Assembly: GCF_014199955.1 (NCBI RefSeq)
Contig: NZ_JACHOQ010000009.1
Location: 21,842-85,841 of the forward strand
Direction: 5' to 3'
Source: Brevundimonas aurantiaca
Lineage (GTDB): Bacteria; Pseudomonadota; Alphaproteobacteria; Caulobacterales; Caulobacteraceae
DNA length: 64,000 bases
Shown in pieces: positions 35,755 through 44,934 of the stretch (its first letter is position 1; each line of letters opens with the position of its first letter). The notes below the pieces were generated by a model. It saw only the letters and a list, made by a program, of their open reading frames with translations, did no database searches and had not been told where the DNA came from. Both the position numbers and the translations under genes were made by a program.

Positions 35755-37527
35755 CTAGGGCTTGGCCGCCGCCCTCTGCTCGGCCTTATAGGCCTGAAGC
35801 CGGTCGATGACGTCCATCTGGCGCAGCACCTTGTTCTGCGGGTCGATCAGGACATGGGCGCCGGCCGGGACCGCGATCTCGCCCCGGCCGCCCGTCATGG
35901 CCACGGTCCGAACGCGGCCGTCGATCTCGACCTCGACCGGCATGGGGAAGACGCCGCCGTCGCCGGTCGTCCATTGCAGGCTCAGCCGGCCGTCACGCCG
36001 GGTCTGGGTCAGGACCGGCAGGGCGGCGTTGTACAGATAGCCGCGGAAGAACCAGCCATAGTCTTCGCCCGTCACCGCATTGACGATCTGCAGATAGTCC
36101 TGGGTCGAACGGTACAGGGGCGTAAAGGCGCCGGGGCGAGGATCGTCGGTCCCATAGACCAGCCGCGTCAGGGACCGATGGAAGGCGTCGTCGCCGATCA
36201 GCATCCGCAGCGAATGGGCGATTAGCGAACCCTTGGAATAGATGTCGCCGCCGGGACCCACGTCGCCCTTATAGACCTCGTCCTCAGTCTTGGGCGTGCC
36301 GGACACCACGGGGTATTTATTGACCAGCCCCTCGCGCTGATTGGCCAGTTCGCGCTGCATGTAGCGGTCGCCCAGCAGCCAGCGGGCGTACAGCGGCTGC
36401 ATATAGCTGCCCAGTCCCTCATGCAGCCACATGTCGTCGGCGTTGGCGTTGGTCAGCTGGTTGCCGAACCATTCGTGGGCGAACTCGTGCTGCAGCAGCC
36501 AGTCATAGCCCCGGCCGTCGATCTTGTAGCCGTTGCCGTAGGCGTTGATGGTCTGGTGCTCCATGCCCAGGTGCGGGGTCTCGACCACGCCCATCTTCTC
36601 GTCGCCGAAGGGGAAGGGGCCGACGTTGGCTTCGAAGAAGTCCAGCATCTGGGGGAATTCGGCGAACAGGGCCTGAACCTTCTCGGGCGCGTCCGACTTC
36701 AGATGCCAGTAGTGCAGCGGGATCGTATTGCCGAACCGGCTCTGATACTGGCCGCTGACCTCCTCATAGGGGCCGACGTTCAGGGCGATGGCGTAGGTGT
36801 TGGGGCTCTTGGCCGACCAGTTCCAGGTGGTCCAGCCGTCGCCGTGATCGACCTTGCCCAGGAAGCGGCCGTTGGACGGAGCCGACAGGTCGGACGGGAC
36901 GGTGATGTGCAGATCGACCCGGCCGGGCTCGCCGTGCGGGCTGTCGATACAGGGCCAGAAGATGTCGCAGCCCTCGCCCTGGACGGCCGTGGCGATCCAG
37001 GGCTCGCCCGAGGGGGCGGTGGACCAGACGAAGCCGCCGTCCCAGGGCGCGCGCGGGGCGACGCGCGGCTGTCCGGCATAGGCGACCCGCAGGACGACCG
37101 ACCCGCCCGCCGCCAGGGTCTGGGGCAGTTCGACCGTCAGCCGCCCCTCGGGGTTGGACCAGCGGTCGGCGGCCAGTTCGACCCCGTCGATCTGGACCGA
37201 AGAGATGGGCAGCAGCGTATCCAGATCGACCACCAGCCGCTCCAGCGGCGCCTTGGCGGTGAAGCCCAGAACGGCGACGGCGTCGATGGCCTTGTCCTGG
37301 GGAGTGACCTTGATCGACAGATCGGCCGTGTCGAACCGCATGGCCTGCTGTTCGACGGTCAGGGGCTGGTCGGTCGCCAGGGTGTAGGGGGTCGATTCGC
37401 GCACCGGCGTCGCCGCCTGCGTCTCCTGCGCCTGGGCGATCGACGGCGCGACGGTCAGGGCCGACAGGCCCGAAACCGAAAGACCAAGGGCGGCGGCCGA
37501 GGCGGCCAGGGTGCGGGCGACAGTCAT
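35755..37527 (-). CDS. M1-family metallo-aminopeptidase, exported
   Basis: A 590-residue protein with a signal peptide (about 1-33, ending AQAQE). The zinc motif is HEFAHEWFGNQ with the third ligand Glu in MWLHEGLGSYM, and the exopeptidase region reads GMEHQTINAYG instead of the more usual GAMEN. M1 enzymes remove N-terminal residues from peptides, here in the periplasm. The length is near the short M1 type without the large C-terminal domain. Confidence 0.93.
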   Translation of the reverse strand: MTVARTLAASAAALGLSVSGLSALTVAPSIAQAQETQAATPVRESTPYTLATDQPLTVEQQAMRFDTADLSIKVTPQDKAIDAVAVLGFTAKAPLERLVVDLDTLLPISSVQIDGVELAADRWSNPEGRLTVELPQTLAAGGSVVLRVAYAGQPRVAPRAPWDGGFVWSTAPSGEPWIATAVQGEGCDIFWPCIDSPHGEPGRVDLHITVPSDLSAPSNGRFLGKVDHGDGWTTWNWSAKSPNTYAIALNVGPYEEVSGQYQSRFGNTIPLHYWHLKSDAPEKVQALFAEFPQMLDFFEANVGPFPFGDEKMGVVETPHLGMEHQTINAYGNGYKIDGRGYDWLLQHEFAHEWFGNQLTNANADDMWLHEGLGSYMQPLYARWLLGDRYMQRELANQREGLVNKYPVVSGTPKTEDEVYKGDVGPGGDIYSKGSLIAHSLRMLIGDDAFHRSLTRLVYGTDDPRPGAFTPLYRSTQDYLQIVNAVTGEDYGWFFRGYLYNAALPVLTQTRRDGRLSLQWTTGDGGVFPMPVEVEIDGRVRTVAMTGGRGEIAVPAGAHVLIDPQNKVLRQMDVIDRLQAYKAEQRAAAKP

Positions 37528-37580
37528 GCGGATTCCCCTCCGGTTGCCTGTCAGGCTTAATCCGGGCTTGGAAGGCGCGC

Positions 37581-37612
37581 AAAGAAAAAGGCCGGCGTCG
37601 CCGCCGGCCCTT
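37581..37612 (-). terminator. Terminator after rpmB
   Basis: Read on the minus strand: stem GGCCGGCG / CGCCGGCC around GCGA, followed by TTTTTCTTT. Confidence 0.85.
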
Positions 37613-37637
37613 TCCAGATCATGATGCGTCGCCCGAC

Positions 37638-37934
37638 TTAGGCGGCGGCTTGCTCGGCCAGCTTGGCGCGGACCTGGCGCTTGATGCGCTGGGCGGCGAT
37701 CGACAGCTGCTCGTCGCGGGCCTTGACGATGAAGGCGTCCAGGCCGCCCTTATAGTCCAGGGTGCGCAGGGCGGCGTTCGAGATACGCAGCGAGAAGGTC
37801 TGACCCAGGGCGTCCGAGGTGACCTTGACCGTCTTCAGCGACGGCAGGAAGCGGCGCTTGGTCTTGATGTTCGAGTGGCTCACGCTGTGGCCGACCATCG
37901 GGCCGATACCGGTGAGTTCGCAACGACGCGACAT
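37638..37934 (-). CDS. rpmB: Ribosomal protein bL28
   Basis: A 98-residue protein beginning MSRRCELTGIGPMVGHSVSHSN with RRFLPSL and FSLRISNAALRTLDYKGG, matching alphaproteobacterial L28. A longer open frame upstream has no ribosome site and is not used. bL28 joins the large subunit. A terminator follows 26 bases after the stop. Confidence 0.97.
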   Translation of the reverse strand: MSRRCELTGIGPMVGHSVSHSNIKTKRRFLPSLKTVKVTSDALGQTFSLRISNAALRTLDYKGGLDAFIVKARDEQLSIAAQRIKRQVRAKLAEQAAA

Positions 37935-38209
37935 CGTCAGATCCTTAAGGTGCGGCGTCCGGCCCGAAGCGTGGGAGCGGACGCATGAAACAGTTGCGCG
38001 CGGGAACCAGCCCGCGCGAGAGGGGGCCGTATAAGGGAAGAGGCGGTCGGGCGTCAAGCCGAGTCTTGAACGCCGAGGCCAGGCGCGCCGGCGGCGGCCG
38101 AAATCCAGCCCTGCGGCTGGACGGCGGGGAACAGCCTCGTTCAGCCGTCATTCAAATGACGCGCTCTATACGCCATATCATGAAGACTTCCGCTGAACAG
38201 AAGGCCGCC

Positions 38210-38671
38210 ATGTCCCGTCCGTCTCTTAAACTGCTGGCCGCCCTGGCGCCCGTCGCCGCCGGCGCCCTGATGCTGGCCGCCCCGGCCACGGCGCCCGCCC
38301 AGACTCCGGCCCAGTCGGAAGTGCTGCCGGGCTATTGGGAATACACCACCAGCGCCCTGGGCCAGAACGAGACCCATCAGAAATGCGTCCGTCCCAGCGA
38401 GATCAACCGCTTCTTCGGCGGCCTGTCGACCAACCGCTGGCGCTGCACCTATCCGACCCGGGTGGTCGGCGACGGCCGCGCCCGGTTCGAGGGGACGTGC
38501 CAGGACAAGAAGGGGCGGCGGATTCAGGTCCGGCTGAACGGAACCTATGAGGACACCAGCTTCAGCTTCCGCGGCGGGGCCCAGCTGCTGCGCGGCACCC
38601 CCTATATTCCGGCCAGCATCACCGCCCGGCGCATCAGCGCCCAGTGCCCCGCCAACGCCGAATATTTCTGA
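38210..38671 (+). CDS. DUF3617 family periplasmic protein
   Basis: A 153-residue protein with a signal peptide (MSRPSLKLLAALAPVAAGAL, cleaved near APAQT). The pattern GYWEYTTSALGQNETHQKCV and CTYPTRVVGDGRARFEGTCQ is typical of DUF3617, which has paired cysteines. An alternative ATG at 38180 lacks a ribosome site, while 38210 has AGAAGG. It ends four bases before a convergent gene. Function is unknown. Confidence 0.82.
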   Translation: MSRPSLKLLAALAPVAAGALMLAAPATAPAQTPAQSEVLPGYWEYTTSALGQNETHQKCVRPSEINRFFGGLSTNRWRCTYPTRVVGDGRARFEGTCQDKKGRRIQVRLNGTYEDTSFSFRGGAQLLRGTPYIPASITARRISAQCPANAEYF

Positions 38672-38674
38672 CGC

Positions 38675-39055
38675 TCAGACCGGCTCGGCCCGCGCCACCA
38701 CATAGGTGTGGGTCTGGTCGCCGGTCGAAAGGCTGAGGTATTCGCCGGTCTGGATCACTTCGTCGGCCAGGCGGAAGCCGTGGGCGTCGTCGGCCTCTCC
38801 GGGTTCGAAATCGAGGAACCAGCGGTCCGGCGCCGCATGGCGCAGGCGTCCGAAGGCCAGGGTGGCCCCGTGCGAGAAGCGGCGCACCCGGCATTTCTCG
38901 GGCGCCTCGCGCCAGACGGCGGCGTCCAGCCGGCGCTCGGCCGTCAGGGGCGCCAGTATGTCATAGCCCATGTCAGGGTCGCCTTCGGGGTGCTGGGGCT
39001 CGCGCGCCAGCTCCAGGCGGATGTGGTGAAACCCCAGCGGGGCGGCGTCGGTCAT
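38675..39055 (-). CDS. Conserved hypothetical cytoplasmic protein
   Basis: A 126-residue protein, started at 39055 because AAGGAG lies six bases upstream; the in-frame ATG at 39079 has none. It begins MTDAAPLGFHHIRLELAREP and contains GYDILAPLTAERRLD and GATLAFGRLRHAAPDRWFLDFEPGEADDAHGF. No signal peptide, membrane segment or known motif is seen. It is convergent with the DUF3617 gene. Confidence 0.7.
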   Translation of the reverse strand: MTDAAPLGFHHIRLELAREPQHPEGDPDMGYDILAPLTAERRLDAAVWREAPEKCRVRRFSHGATLAFGRLRHAAPDRWFLDFEPGEADDAHGFRLADEVIQTGEYLSLSTGDQTHTYVVARAEPV

Positions 39056-39122
39056 GGTCGGCTCCTTGTCGCCGGCCATCTGAGCGGATGAGGCCGCGCC
39101 CCGCCTTGACGTCGGTCAAAAC

Positions 39123-39154
39123 AAAAAGGCCCCGGATCGCTCCGGGGCCTTTTC
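39123..39154. terminator. Bidirectional-looking terminator hairpin
   Basis: AAAAAGGCCCCGGA / TCCGGGGCCTTTT around TCGC, with an A run before and a T run after, so it could end transcription from either side. It lies between the hypothetical gene and the second REPIN-like copy. Confidence 0.7.
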
Positions 39155-39174
39155 ATTGTTCCGATGCGGACGCT

Positions 39175-39311
39175 TAGAGCATGATCGTTTCGGACGGAAC
39201 CGCTTCGCGGTTCCGACAGAAGCGTGAATCATGCTCTCGCTTTAATCTGGAGCCTGATTCACGGCTTCAGCGGAATCGCGAAGCGATTCCACTTCAACCG
39301 ATCAGGCTCTA
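39175..39311. repeat. REPIN-like element, copy 2
   Basis: Nearly identical to 21019-21155, including both hairpins and the terminal inverted repeats, with a few changes in the first hairpin stem (TCGGAC in place of TCTGTC). Its last three bases again form the stop codon of the neighbouring minus-strand gene, here cdnL. Confidence 0.9.
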
Positions 39312-39839
39312 GGCGGCTTCGGCGGTCGGGACCGGCTTTTTGGCGCTGAGCGACTTGGCCAGCAGCTCGACGGCGGCGTCCTTGTCAATCTTGTTGGCGG
39401 CGGCGACTTCGCGCGCCATCCGGTCCAGAGCCGATTCATAGAGCTGGCGCTCGGAATAGGACTGTTCCGGCTGGGTGTCGGCGCGGTGCAGGTCGCGGAC
39501 CACCTCGGCGATGGAGATCAGGTCGCCCGAGTTGATCTTGGCCTCGTATTCCTGGGCGCGGCGCGACCACATGGTGCGCTTGATGCGGGCGCGGCCCTTC
39601 AGGGTGGTCAGGGCCTTGGTCACGACGTCGTCGGCGGCCAGCGAACGCAGGCCGGCGGTGGCCGCCTTCTTGGTCGGGACGCGCAGGGTCATCTTCTCGT
39701 GGTCGAAGGTCACGACATAGACTTCCAGCGACATGCCCGCGACTTCCTGAGTCTCGATGGCCGCCACCTTGCCGACGCCGTGCGCCGGATAGACGACCGC
39801 GTCGCCAACCTTGAACTCCAGACCAGTCTTGCTCGTCAT
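39309..39839 (-). CDS. cdnL: CarD-family RNA polymerase-binding regulator CdnL
   Basis: A 176-residue protein: an RNA-polymerase-interaction domain (about 8-65) with FKVGDAVVYPAHGVGKVAAIE and a C-terminal helical domain with KRTMWSRRAQEYEAKINSGDLISIAEVVRDLHR. CdnL stabilises open promoter complexes, and in Caulobacter it supports anabolic growth. Its TAG stop is formed by the end of the REPIN-like element. Confidence 0.95.
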   Translation of the reverse strand: MTSKTGLEFKVGDAVVYPAHGVGKVAAIETQEVAGMSLEVYVVTFDHEKMTLRVPTKKAATAGLRSLAADDVVTKALTTLKGRARIKRTMWSRRAQEYEAKINSGDLISIAEVVRDLHRADTQPEQSYSERQLYESALDRMAREVAAANKIDKDAAVELLAKSLSAKKPVPTAEAA

Positions 39840-40148
39840 ATTCGTCCTTTCCCGGTCAGGGCCGGGCGAAGCGAAGGCGCATCAAACGCAATGCAGTCTC
39901 GCCGCCGGAAGCTTCCGTCGGTCGATGAAATGCGGACGTCAGATGCGGAAACGGATCACCAAACCTCTGGCCGATCCCGTCTATGGGCGGGATTCTGTCG
40001 CAAACACGGGCGGCGCGAAGGTTTCGCGGACCGCCCGATCCAATGAAACAGAACCTATCACAAATTTGCGGAATTTCAAAACGTCCACACAGCCGACGCG
40101 GAATGTCGCGAAGGTTTGAACGCGCGGCCCTGCGTCGGCCGCCCCGGC
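39840..40148. other. Intergenic region between fdxA and cdnL
   Basis: About 310 bases with no convincing gene. It holds a strong hairpin at 40007-40037 (outer arms CGGGCGG / CCGCCCG, inner arms CGCGAA / TTCGCG) and an AT-richer patch at about 40040-40100 that may be the cdnL promoter on the minus strand. Confidence 0.5.
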
Positions 40149-40490
<342 letters not shown>

Positions 40491-40664
40491 TGGGCGGCGA
40501 AGAGATCACGATTGCGAGCGGGAGGTCTGCGACATGGCGACCGCGCAACCAACTGTCAACAGCAGGGCTTAATCTGAGAGGCGTTCGCGGCCCTAGCCCG
40601 ACCGCTTGACAAAGGCCGGGCTTAACCGCAACTGTGTAGATTACATATCAACCCCTACCGGAAC

Positions 40665-41312
40665 ATGACCATGCGCGCTCCCCTGATGAAATACGCCTTC
40701 GCCAAATACGCCGTGGCCGGCGCCCTGGCCCTCAGCCTCGCCGCCGGTGGGGCGGTGGTGGCCCAGGCCGCCCTGACCCAGAACCCGGCCGAGGTCCGCG
40801 CCGGCGACTATGCGCTGGAGTCCAGCCACGGCAAGATCACCTGGTCGGTCAGCCACTTCGGCCTGTCGACCTATACGGGTCAGTTCGTGAACGTGAAGGC
40901 CGAGTTGAAGCTGGACCCAGCCAACCCCTCCGCCTCGACCCTGACCGCCACCGTCCCGCTGACCGACGTGGCGCCCAATGACGACCGGCTGAAGGCCCAT
41001 CTTCAGACGGCCGACTTCTTCGACACCGCCAACCATCCGACGGCGACCTTCGTCTCGCGCTCGGTGACGGTCGATCCGTCCGATCCGAATGAGGCGACGG
41101 TGGTCGGCGACCTGACCCTGCGCGGCGTGACCAAGCCGGTGACGATCGAGGTTGAGTTCAATGCGGCCGGATCCGTCATGGGCGCCTATAAGGCCGGCTT
41201 CGACGGCGAGGCCACCATCAAACGCTCGGACTTCGGCATCAACTACGCCCTGCCGGCCGTCTCCGACGAGGTGAAGCTGCACATCGAAGGCGAGTTCGTG
41301 ATCAAGTCGTAA
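40665..41312 (+). CDS. YceI-family periplasmic lipid-binding protein
   Basis: A 215-residue protein with a signal peptide (cleaved near VAQA-AL). The lipocalin-like YceI pattern is present: YALESSHGKITWSVSHFGLSTYTG, LKAHLQTADFFDTANHPTATF and GDLTLRGVTKPVTIEVEF. YceI proteins bind isoprenoid-type lipids. ATGs at 40665 and 40671 are both possible starts. Its 3' end overlaps the convergent S4-domain gene by eleven bases. Confidence 0.9.
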   Translation: MTMRAPLMKYAFAKYAVAGALALSLAAGGAVVAQAALTQNPAEVRAGDYALESSHGKITWSVSHFGLSTYTGQFVNVKAELKLDPANPSASTLTATVPLTDVAPNDDRLKAHLQTADFFDTANHPTATFVSRSVTVDPSDPNEATVVGDLTLRGVTKPVTIEVEFNAAGSVMGAYKAGFDGEATIKRSDFGINYALPAVSDEVKLHIEGEFVIKS

Positions 41313-41580
41313 GGCGGCTATAGAGGGCGCGGGCCTCTTCGGCGGGCCCGCGCCTTTCGCCCAGGGCCTCCACCCGCAGGGTCGTGACCTCGCCGTTCTG
41401 GACGAAGGTCAGTAGGTCGCCGGGGTGGACGCAGCGGCTGGGCTTGTCCAGCCGGGTCTCGCGCCCCTGATGGGTCAGCCGCACCGCGCCCCGCTCGACA
41501 AGGGCGGCGGCCAGGCCTCGCGTCTTCACGAAGCGCGCCCGCCACAGCCAGACGTCGATGCGACAGGCGTCGGTCTTCAT
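41302..41580 (-). CDS. S4-domain RNA-binding protein (Hsp15-like)
   Basis: A 92-residue protein, CRIDVWLWRARFVKTRGLAAALVERGAVRLT being the S4 fold, with a basic tail. It probably binds structured RNA, like Hsp15 on stalled large ribosomal subunits. An ATG at 41592 is an alternative start; both lie on the arm of a large inverted repeat that supplies GGAGG. It follows the helicase gene on the same strand. Confidence 0.82.
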   Translation of the reverse strand: MKTDACRIDVWLWRARFVKTRGLAAALVERGAVRLTHQGRETRLDKPSRCVHPGDLLTFVQNGEVTTLRVEALGERRGPAEEARALYSRLTT

Positions 41581-41582
41581 CC

Positions 41583-41758
41583 CTTTCGTCATCCTCCGGC
41601 AAGCCGCTTGCGGCGCAGACCGGGGGACCCAGCGGCGCCGAAGGCGATGTGTCCGCCGCATAATGTCCACAGCGCCTTGTCCGCGACAGGTTCGCGCTCG
41701 CGCGCGCCGCTGGGTCCCCCGGTCTCCGCTTCGCTTCGCCGGAGGATGACGAAAGGAC
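41583..41758. repeat. Long inverted repeat around the S4 gene start
   Basis: The left arm (about 41583-41640) contains CTTTCGTCATCCTCCGGC and GACCGGGGGACCCAGCGGCGC; the right arm (about 41702-41758) is their reverse complement in mirrored order. The arms are about 57 bases with mismatches only in a short GC-rich middle part, and the spacer is about 60 bases. It fills the whole gap between the helicase stop and the S4 start and resembles a dispersed palindromic repeat. Confidence 0.8.
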
Positions 41759-41764
41759 AGGGCC

Positions 41765-44254
41765 TCAAGAGGCGGCCTTTCGGCGCGGACGCCGCCGCTT
41801 GGGTCTGGCCGTCGGCGCCTCGGTCAGGGCGGCCAGGGCGGCGAAGGGGGAATCCTTGACGATCTTAGGCGCGGCGCCCGGCTTGTCGGGCCGGCGCGCG
41901 CGTTCGGTTTTCAGGGCGGCGATGAGCTGTTTCGCCTGATCGGCGCTCCACCCCAGATCGGTCAGGGCCTCGTCCGACAGCCGGCCGTGATTGGCGGCGC
42001 GCAACTCCGCCATCTTCTCCAGGGCCTCCACCGGCGCCAGCCACCGACCGGCGTGGCGCAGACCCGAGGCCGACAACAGACGCGGGGAGGGGGGCTCGAC
42101 CGGGGCGGGGATCAGGTCGGGGCTGGCGGGGATCAGCGGGGCCGTGACGAAGGCCTGGGCGAAATGGCGGGCGCGGGGCTTTTGCAGGCCCGGCAGCCAG
42201 ACCGAATGGACCCCGACGCGGATGGCGAAGCTTTTCAGGGTGCGGCGCTCCACCTGGCTCAGCGCCGCCAGATCCCGATCCACGTCGCGCCGGTCGATCA
42301 GCCCGCCGGCCTCGATCAGGCGGAAGGCGAGGCCGCGCGGCAGGCCCCTCAGCGCGCCGGATTCGACCGCCTGTTTCAGCCGCCGCAGATCGCGCAGCGC
42401 CCGACCGGCCTCGGACGCCAGCCAGGCCTCGATCCGTCGGCGGGCGCGCTCGCGGGCCGGCGTCGCCCCCAGGTCGCCCAACAGACGCACCGACGGCGAA
42501 AAGGGGTCGGCCCCGGTCGGCGTCGCCTGAATCTGGGCGGTCAGCACCCCGCGCCACAGCACAGCCCCGTCCGGCGTGACGGCGAAACCCTCGTCGGCCT
42601 CGGCCGCCAACTGCCCCAGACGGCGATTGATCTCGGGCGTCACGGCCCGCACCGCCGCCTGGCGCAGGGTGCGGTCCTCCAGGGCCGAGGCGCCCTTTTC
42701 CATCTGGAAGCGGACGCCCTCGAGCTGACCCACCACCTGGCCCTCCACCGTCACCTCGCCGTCCTCGGCGACGCCCGCAAACGCATCCTCCCGGACGTTC
42801 AGCGCCCGCATCAGGGCCGTGGTGCGTCGATCCACGAAGCGGGCCGTCAGCCGTTCGTGCAGCACGTCCGACAACCGGTCCTCCAGGGCGCGGGTCTTGT
42901 CGCGCCAGCCGTGGGCGTCATGGACCCAGTCTGGGCGGTTGGCGATATAGGACAGGGTCCGCACCGCCGAGAGCCGGGCCGACAGCTGGTCGATCTGGCC
43001 GTCGTCGCGGTCCACGAAGGCGAAGCGTGGCGCCATCCAGTCGTCGGTCAACCGCCCCCGCTTGCCGGTCAGGGCCTGGAACACGTCCTTGGCCAGGCGG
43101 GCGTGTTCATCCAGCGTGGTCTTCTGAAAGTCCGGCAGCTGGCAGGCTTCCCACAGCCGCATCACCGCCCCGCGCGAGCGGCCGATACGGGCGACCTCCT
43201 CATCCTTGATCAGGCGGCGCAGCAGGGTCTCGTCCAGGGCCTCGGCCGTCAGGCTGAGTCCCGCGCGGCCCGGCGTCACCGTCAGGGACCGCAGAAGGTC
43301 GGGCAGGGTGTCGAAGTCCAGCCGGGCGTTGCGCCATTCGGCCGCCTCGATCGGATCGAACCGATGCTCGACCACCTGTTCGACCAGATCCACGTCCAGA
43401 TCCTCGGCCTCGGCCGTGACGCCGAAGGTTCCGTCGCGCAGATGGCGGCCGGCCCGGCCGGCGATCTGGCCGATCTCATGGGCGTGCAGCCAGCGGGTGC
43501 GGCGGCCGTCGAACTTTCTCAGGCCCGCAAAGGCGACATGGTCGACGTCCATGTTCAGCCCCATGCCGATGGCGTCGGTGGCGACCAGGAAGTCGACCTC
43601 GCCCGACTGGTAGAGCGCCACCTGGGCGTTGCGGGTGCGCGGGCTGAGCGAGCCCATGACCACGGCGGCGCCGCCCCTCTGACGCCGGATCAGTTCGGCG
43701 ATGGCGTAGACCCGCTCGGTGGAGAAGGCGACGATGGCGCTGCGGCGGGGCAGGCGGGTCAGCTTCTTGGAGCCGGCGTAGGACAGGGTGGACAGCCGAT
43801 CCCGGGTCACGATCTCCACATCCGGGATCAGGCGACGGATCAGGGGCTCCATGGTCCCGGCGCCCAGGAACATGGTCTCGAACCGGCCGCGGGCGTGCAG
43901 CAGCCGCTGGGTGAAGACGTGGCCGCGTTCAGGGTCCGCGACCAGCTGGATTTCGTCGATGGCCAGAAACTCGACCGACCGCTCCAACGGCATGGCCTCG
44001 ACCGTGCAGACGAAATAGAGGGGGCGGGCCGGGACGATCTTCTCCTCGCCCGTGATCAGGGCGACGGCGGCGGCCCCGCGCTGTTTGACGATCCGCTCAT
44101 AGATTTCGCGCGCCAGGAGCCGCAGGGGCAGGCCGATCATGCCTGAGGCGTGACCCAGCATCCGCTCGACCGCCAGATGGGTCTTGCCGGTGTTGGTGGG
44201 CCCCAGGACCGCAGTGACGCGCGATGGGGGCAGGCCTGCGGACCGGTCGCTCAT
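41765..44254 (-). CDS. SUV3-like superfamily 2 RNA helicase
   Basis: An 829-residue helicase. Motif I is GPTNTGKT near residue 20, motif II is FLAIDEIQLVADPERGH, and the second RecA domain has SPRTRNAQVALYQSGEVDFLVATDAIGMGLNMDVDH and GQIAGRAGRH. This matches the alphaproteobacterial relatives of mitochondrial SUV3. The basic C-terminal tail (PKRRRPRRKAAS) may bind RNA. It probably unwinds RNA for decay. Confidence 0.92.
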   Translation of the reverse strand: MSDRSAGLPPSRVTAVLGPTNTGKTHLAVERMLGHASGMIGLPLRLLAREIYERIVKQRGAAAVALITGEEKIVPARPLYFVCTVEAMPLERSVEFLAIDEIQLVADPERGHVFTQRLLHARGRFETMFLGAGTMEPLIRRLIPDVEIVTRDRLSTLSYAGSKKLTRLPRRSAIVAFSTERVYAIAELIRRQRGGAAVVMGSLSPRTRNAQVALYQSGEVDFLVATDAIGMGLNMDVDHVAFAGLRKFDGRRTRWLHAHEIGQIAGRAGRHLRDGTFGVTAEAEDLDVDLVEQVVEHRFDPIEAAEWRNARLDFDTLPDLLRSLTVTPGRAGLSLTAEALDETLLRRLIKDEEVARIGRSRGAVMRLWEACQLPDFQKTTLDEHARLAKDVFQALTGKRGRLTDDWMAPRFAFVDRDDGQIDQLSARLSAVRTLSYIANRPDWVHDAHGWRDKTRALEDRLSDVLHERLTARFVDRRTTALMRALNVREDAFAGVAEDGEVTVEGQVVGQLEGVRFQMEKGASALEDRTLRQAAVRAVTPEINRRLGQLAAEADEGFAVTPDGAVLWRGVLTAQIQATPTGADPFSPSVRLLGDLGATPARERARRRIEAWLASEAGRALRDLRRLKQAVESGALRGLPRGLAFRLIEAGGLIDRRDVDRDLAALSQVERRTLKSFAIRVGVHSVWLPGLQKPRARHFAQAFVTAPLIPASPDLIPAPVEPPSPRLLSASGLRHAGRWLAPVEALEKMAELRAANHGRLSDEALTDLGWSADQAKQLIAALKTERARRPDKPGAAPKIVKDSPFAALAALTEAPTARPKRRRPRRKAAS

Positions 44255-44322
44255 GACAGGACAAGGTGGCGACGATCGCGCCCGGGCTCAAGTGAGTCTT
44301 TTGAGCCCAGAGGCGGCGGGCG

Positions 44323-44934
44323 TCAGGCGTCGGCCACGCTGAGCCCCAGCCGCACCAGCATGGACAGGCTCTGGGCCTGCATCTTCTGCATCACCTTGGC
44401 GCGGAAGATCTCGACCGTGCGGGGGCTGATGTCCAGGGCCAGGGCGATCTCCTTGTTCGACTTGCCGTCGATCAGGGCGTCGAACACCTGGCGCTCGCGC
44501 GGCGTCAGGCTGGCCAGCCGGGCGGCGGTCTGTTCGCGCGCCTCGCTCTCGACGCCCTGGCGCGCCAAGGCCGACAGACAGCCGCGCACCGCCTCCAGGA
44601 TGCGGTTGGGATCGAAGGGCTTTTCGATGAAGTCCACGACCCCGGCCTTCATCAGCTGGACGGCCAGGGGCACGTCGGCGTGGCCGGTGATGACGATAAC
44701 GGGCCAGGCCTCGCCCTTCAGCGCCTTGAGCCGCTGGATCAGTTCGGAGCCTTCAATCTGGGGCATCCGCAGGTCGGTGATGACGCAGGCGGACTTGTCG
44801 TCCGGCAGCTGTTCCAGAAACTGCATCGCGCTGGCGAAACCCCGCGCGCGGATGCCCTCGCCCCGCAGGAGCATGAGCAAGGAATCGCGCATGGCTTGAT
44901 CGTCGTCGATGACGAAGACGGAATGGTCGGTCAT
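44323..44934 (-). CDS. FixJ-like response regulator
   Basis: A 203-residue regulator: a receiver domain with FVIDDDQAMRDSL, phospho-acceptor in VITDLRMPQIEG and K in EKPFDP, then a LuxR-type HTH with LTPRERQVFDALIDGKSNKEIALALDIS. The overlap with the kinase gene is four bases, so they form a two-component pair. The FixJ type commonly governs oxygen or redox responses; the target here is unknown. Confidence 0.93.
   Translation of the reverse strand: MTDHSVFVIDDDQAMRDSLLMLLRGEGIRARGFASAMQFLEQLPDDKSACVITDLRMPQIEGSELIQRLKALKGEAWPVIVITGHADVPLAVQLMKAGVVDFIEKPFDPNRILEAVRGCLSALARQGVESEAREQTAARLASLTPRERQVFDALIDGKSNKEIALALDISPRTVEIFRAKVMQKMQAQSLSMLVRLGLSVADA

Noticed and set aside
38035..38209. Longer N-terminus for the DUF3617 protein
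   Set aside because: No ribosome site and a basic low-complexity stretch; the start at 38210 gives a normal signal peptide.
41987..44146. A 719-residue frame on the plus strand over the helicase gene
   Set aside because: Antisense shadow of the SUV3-like helicase, with low-complexity composition and no ribosome site or domain.
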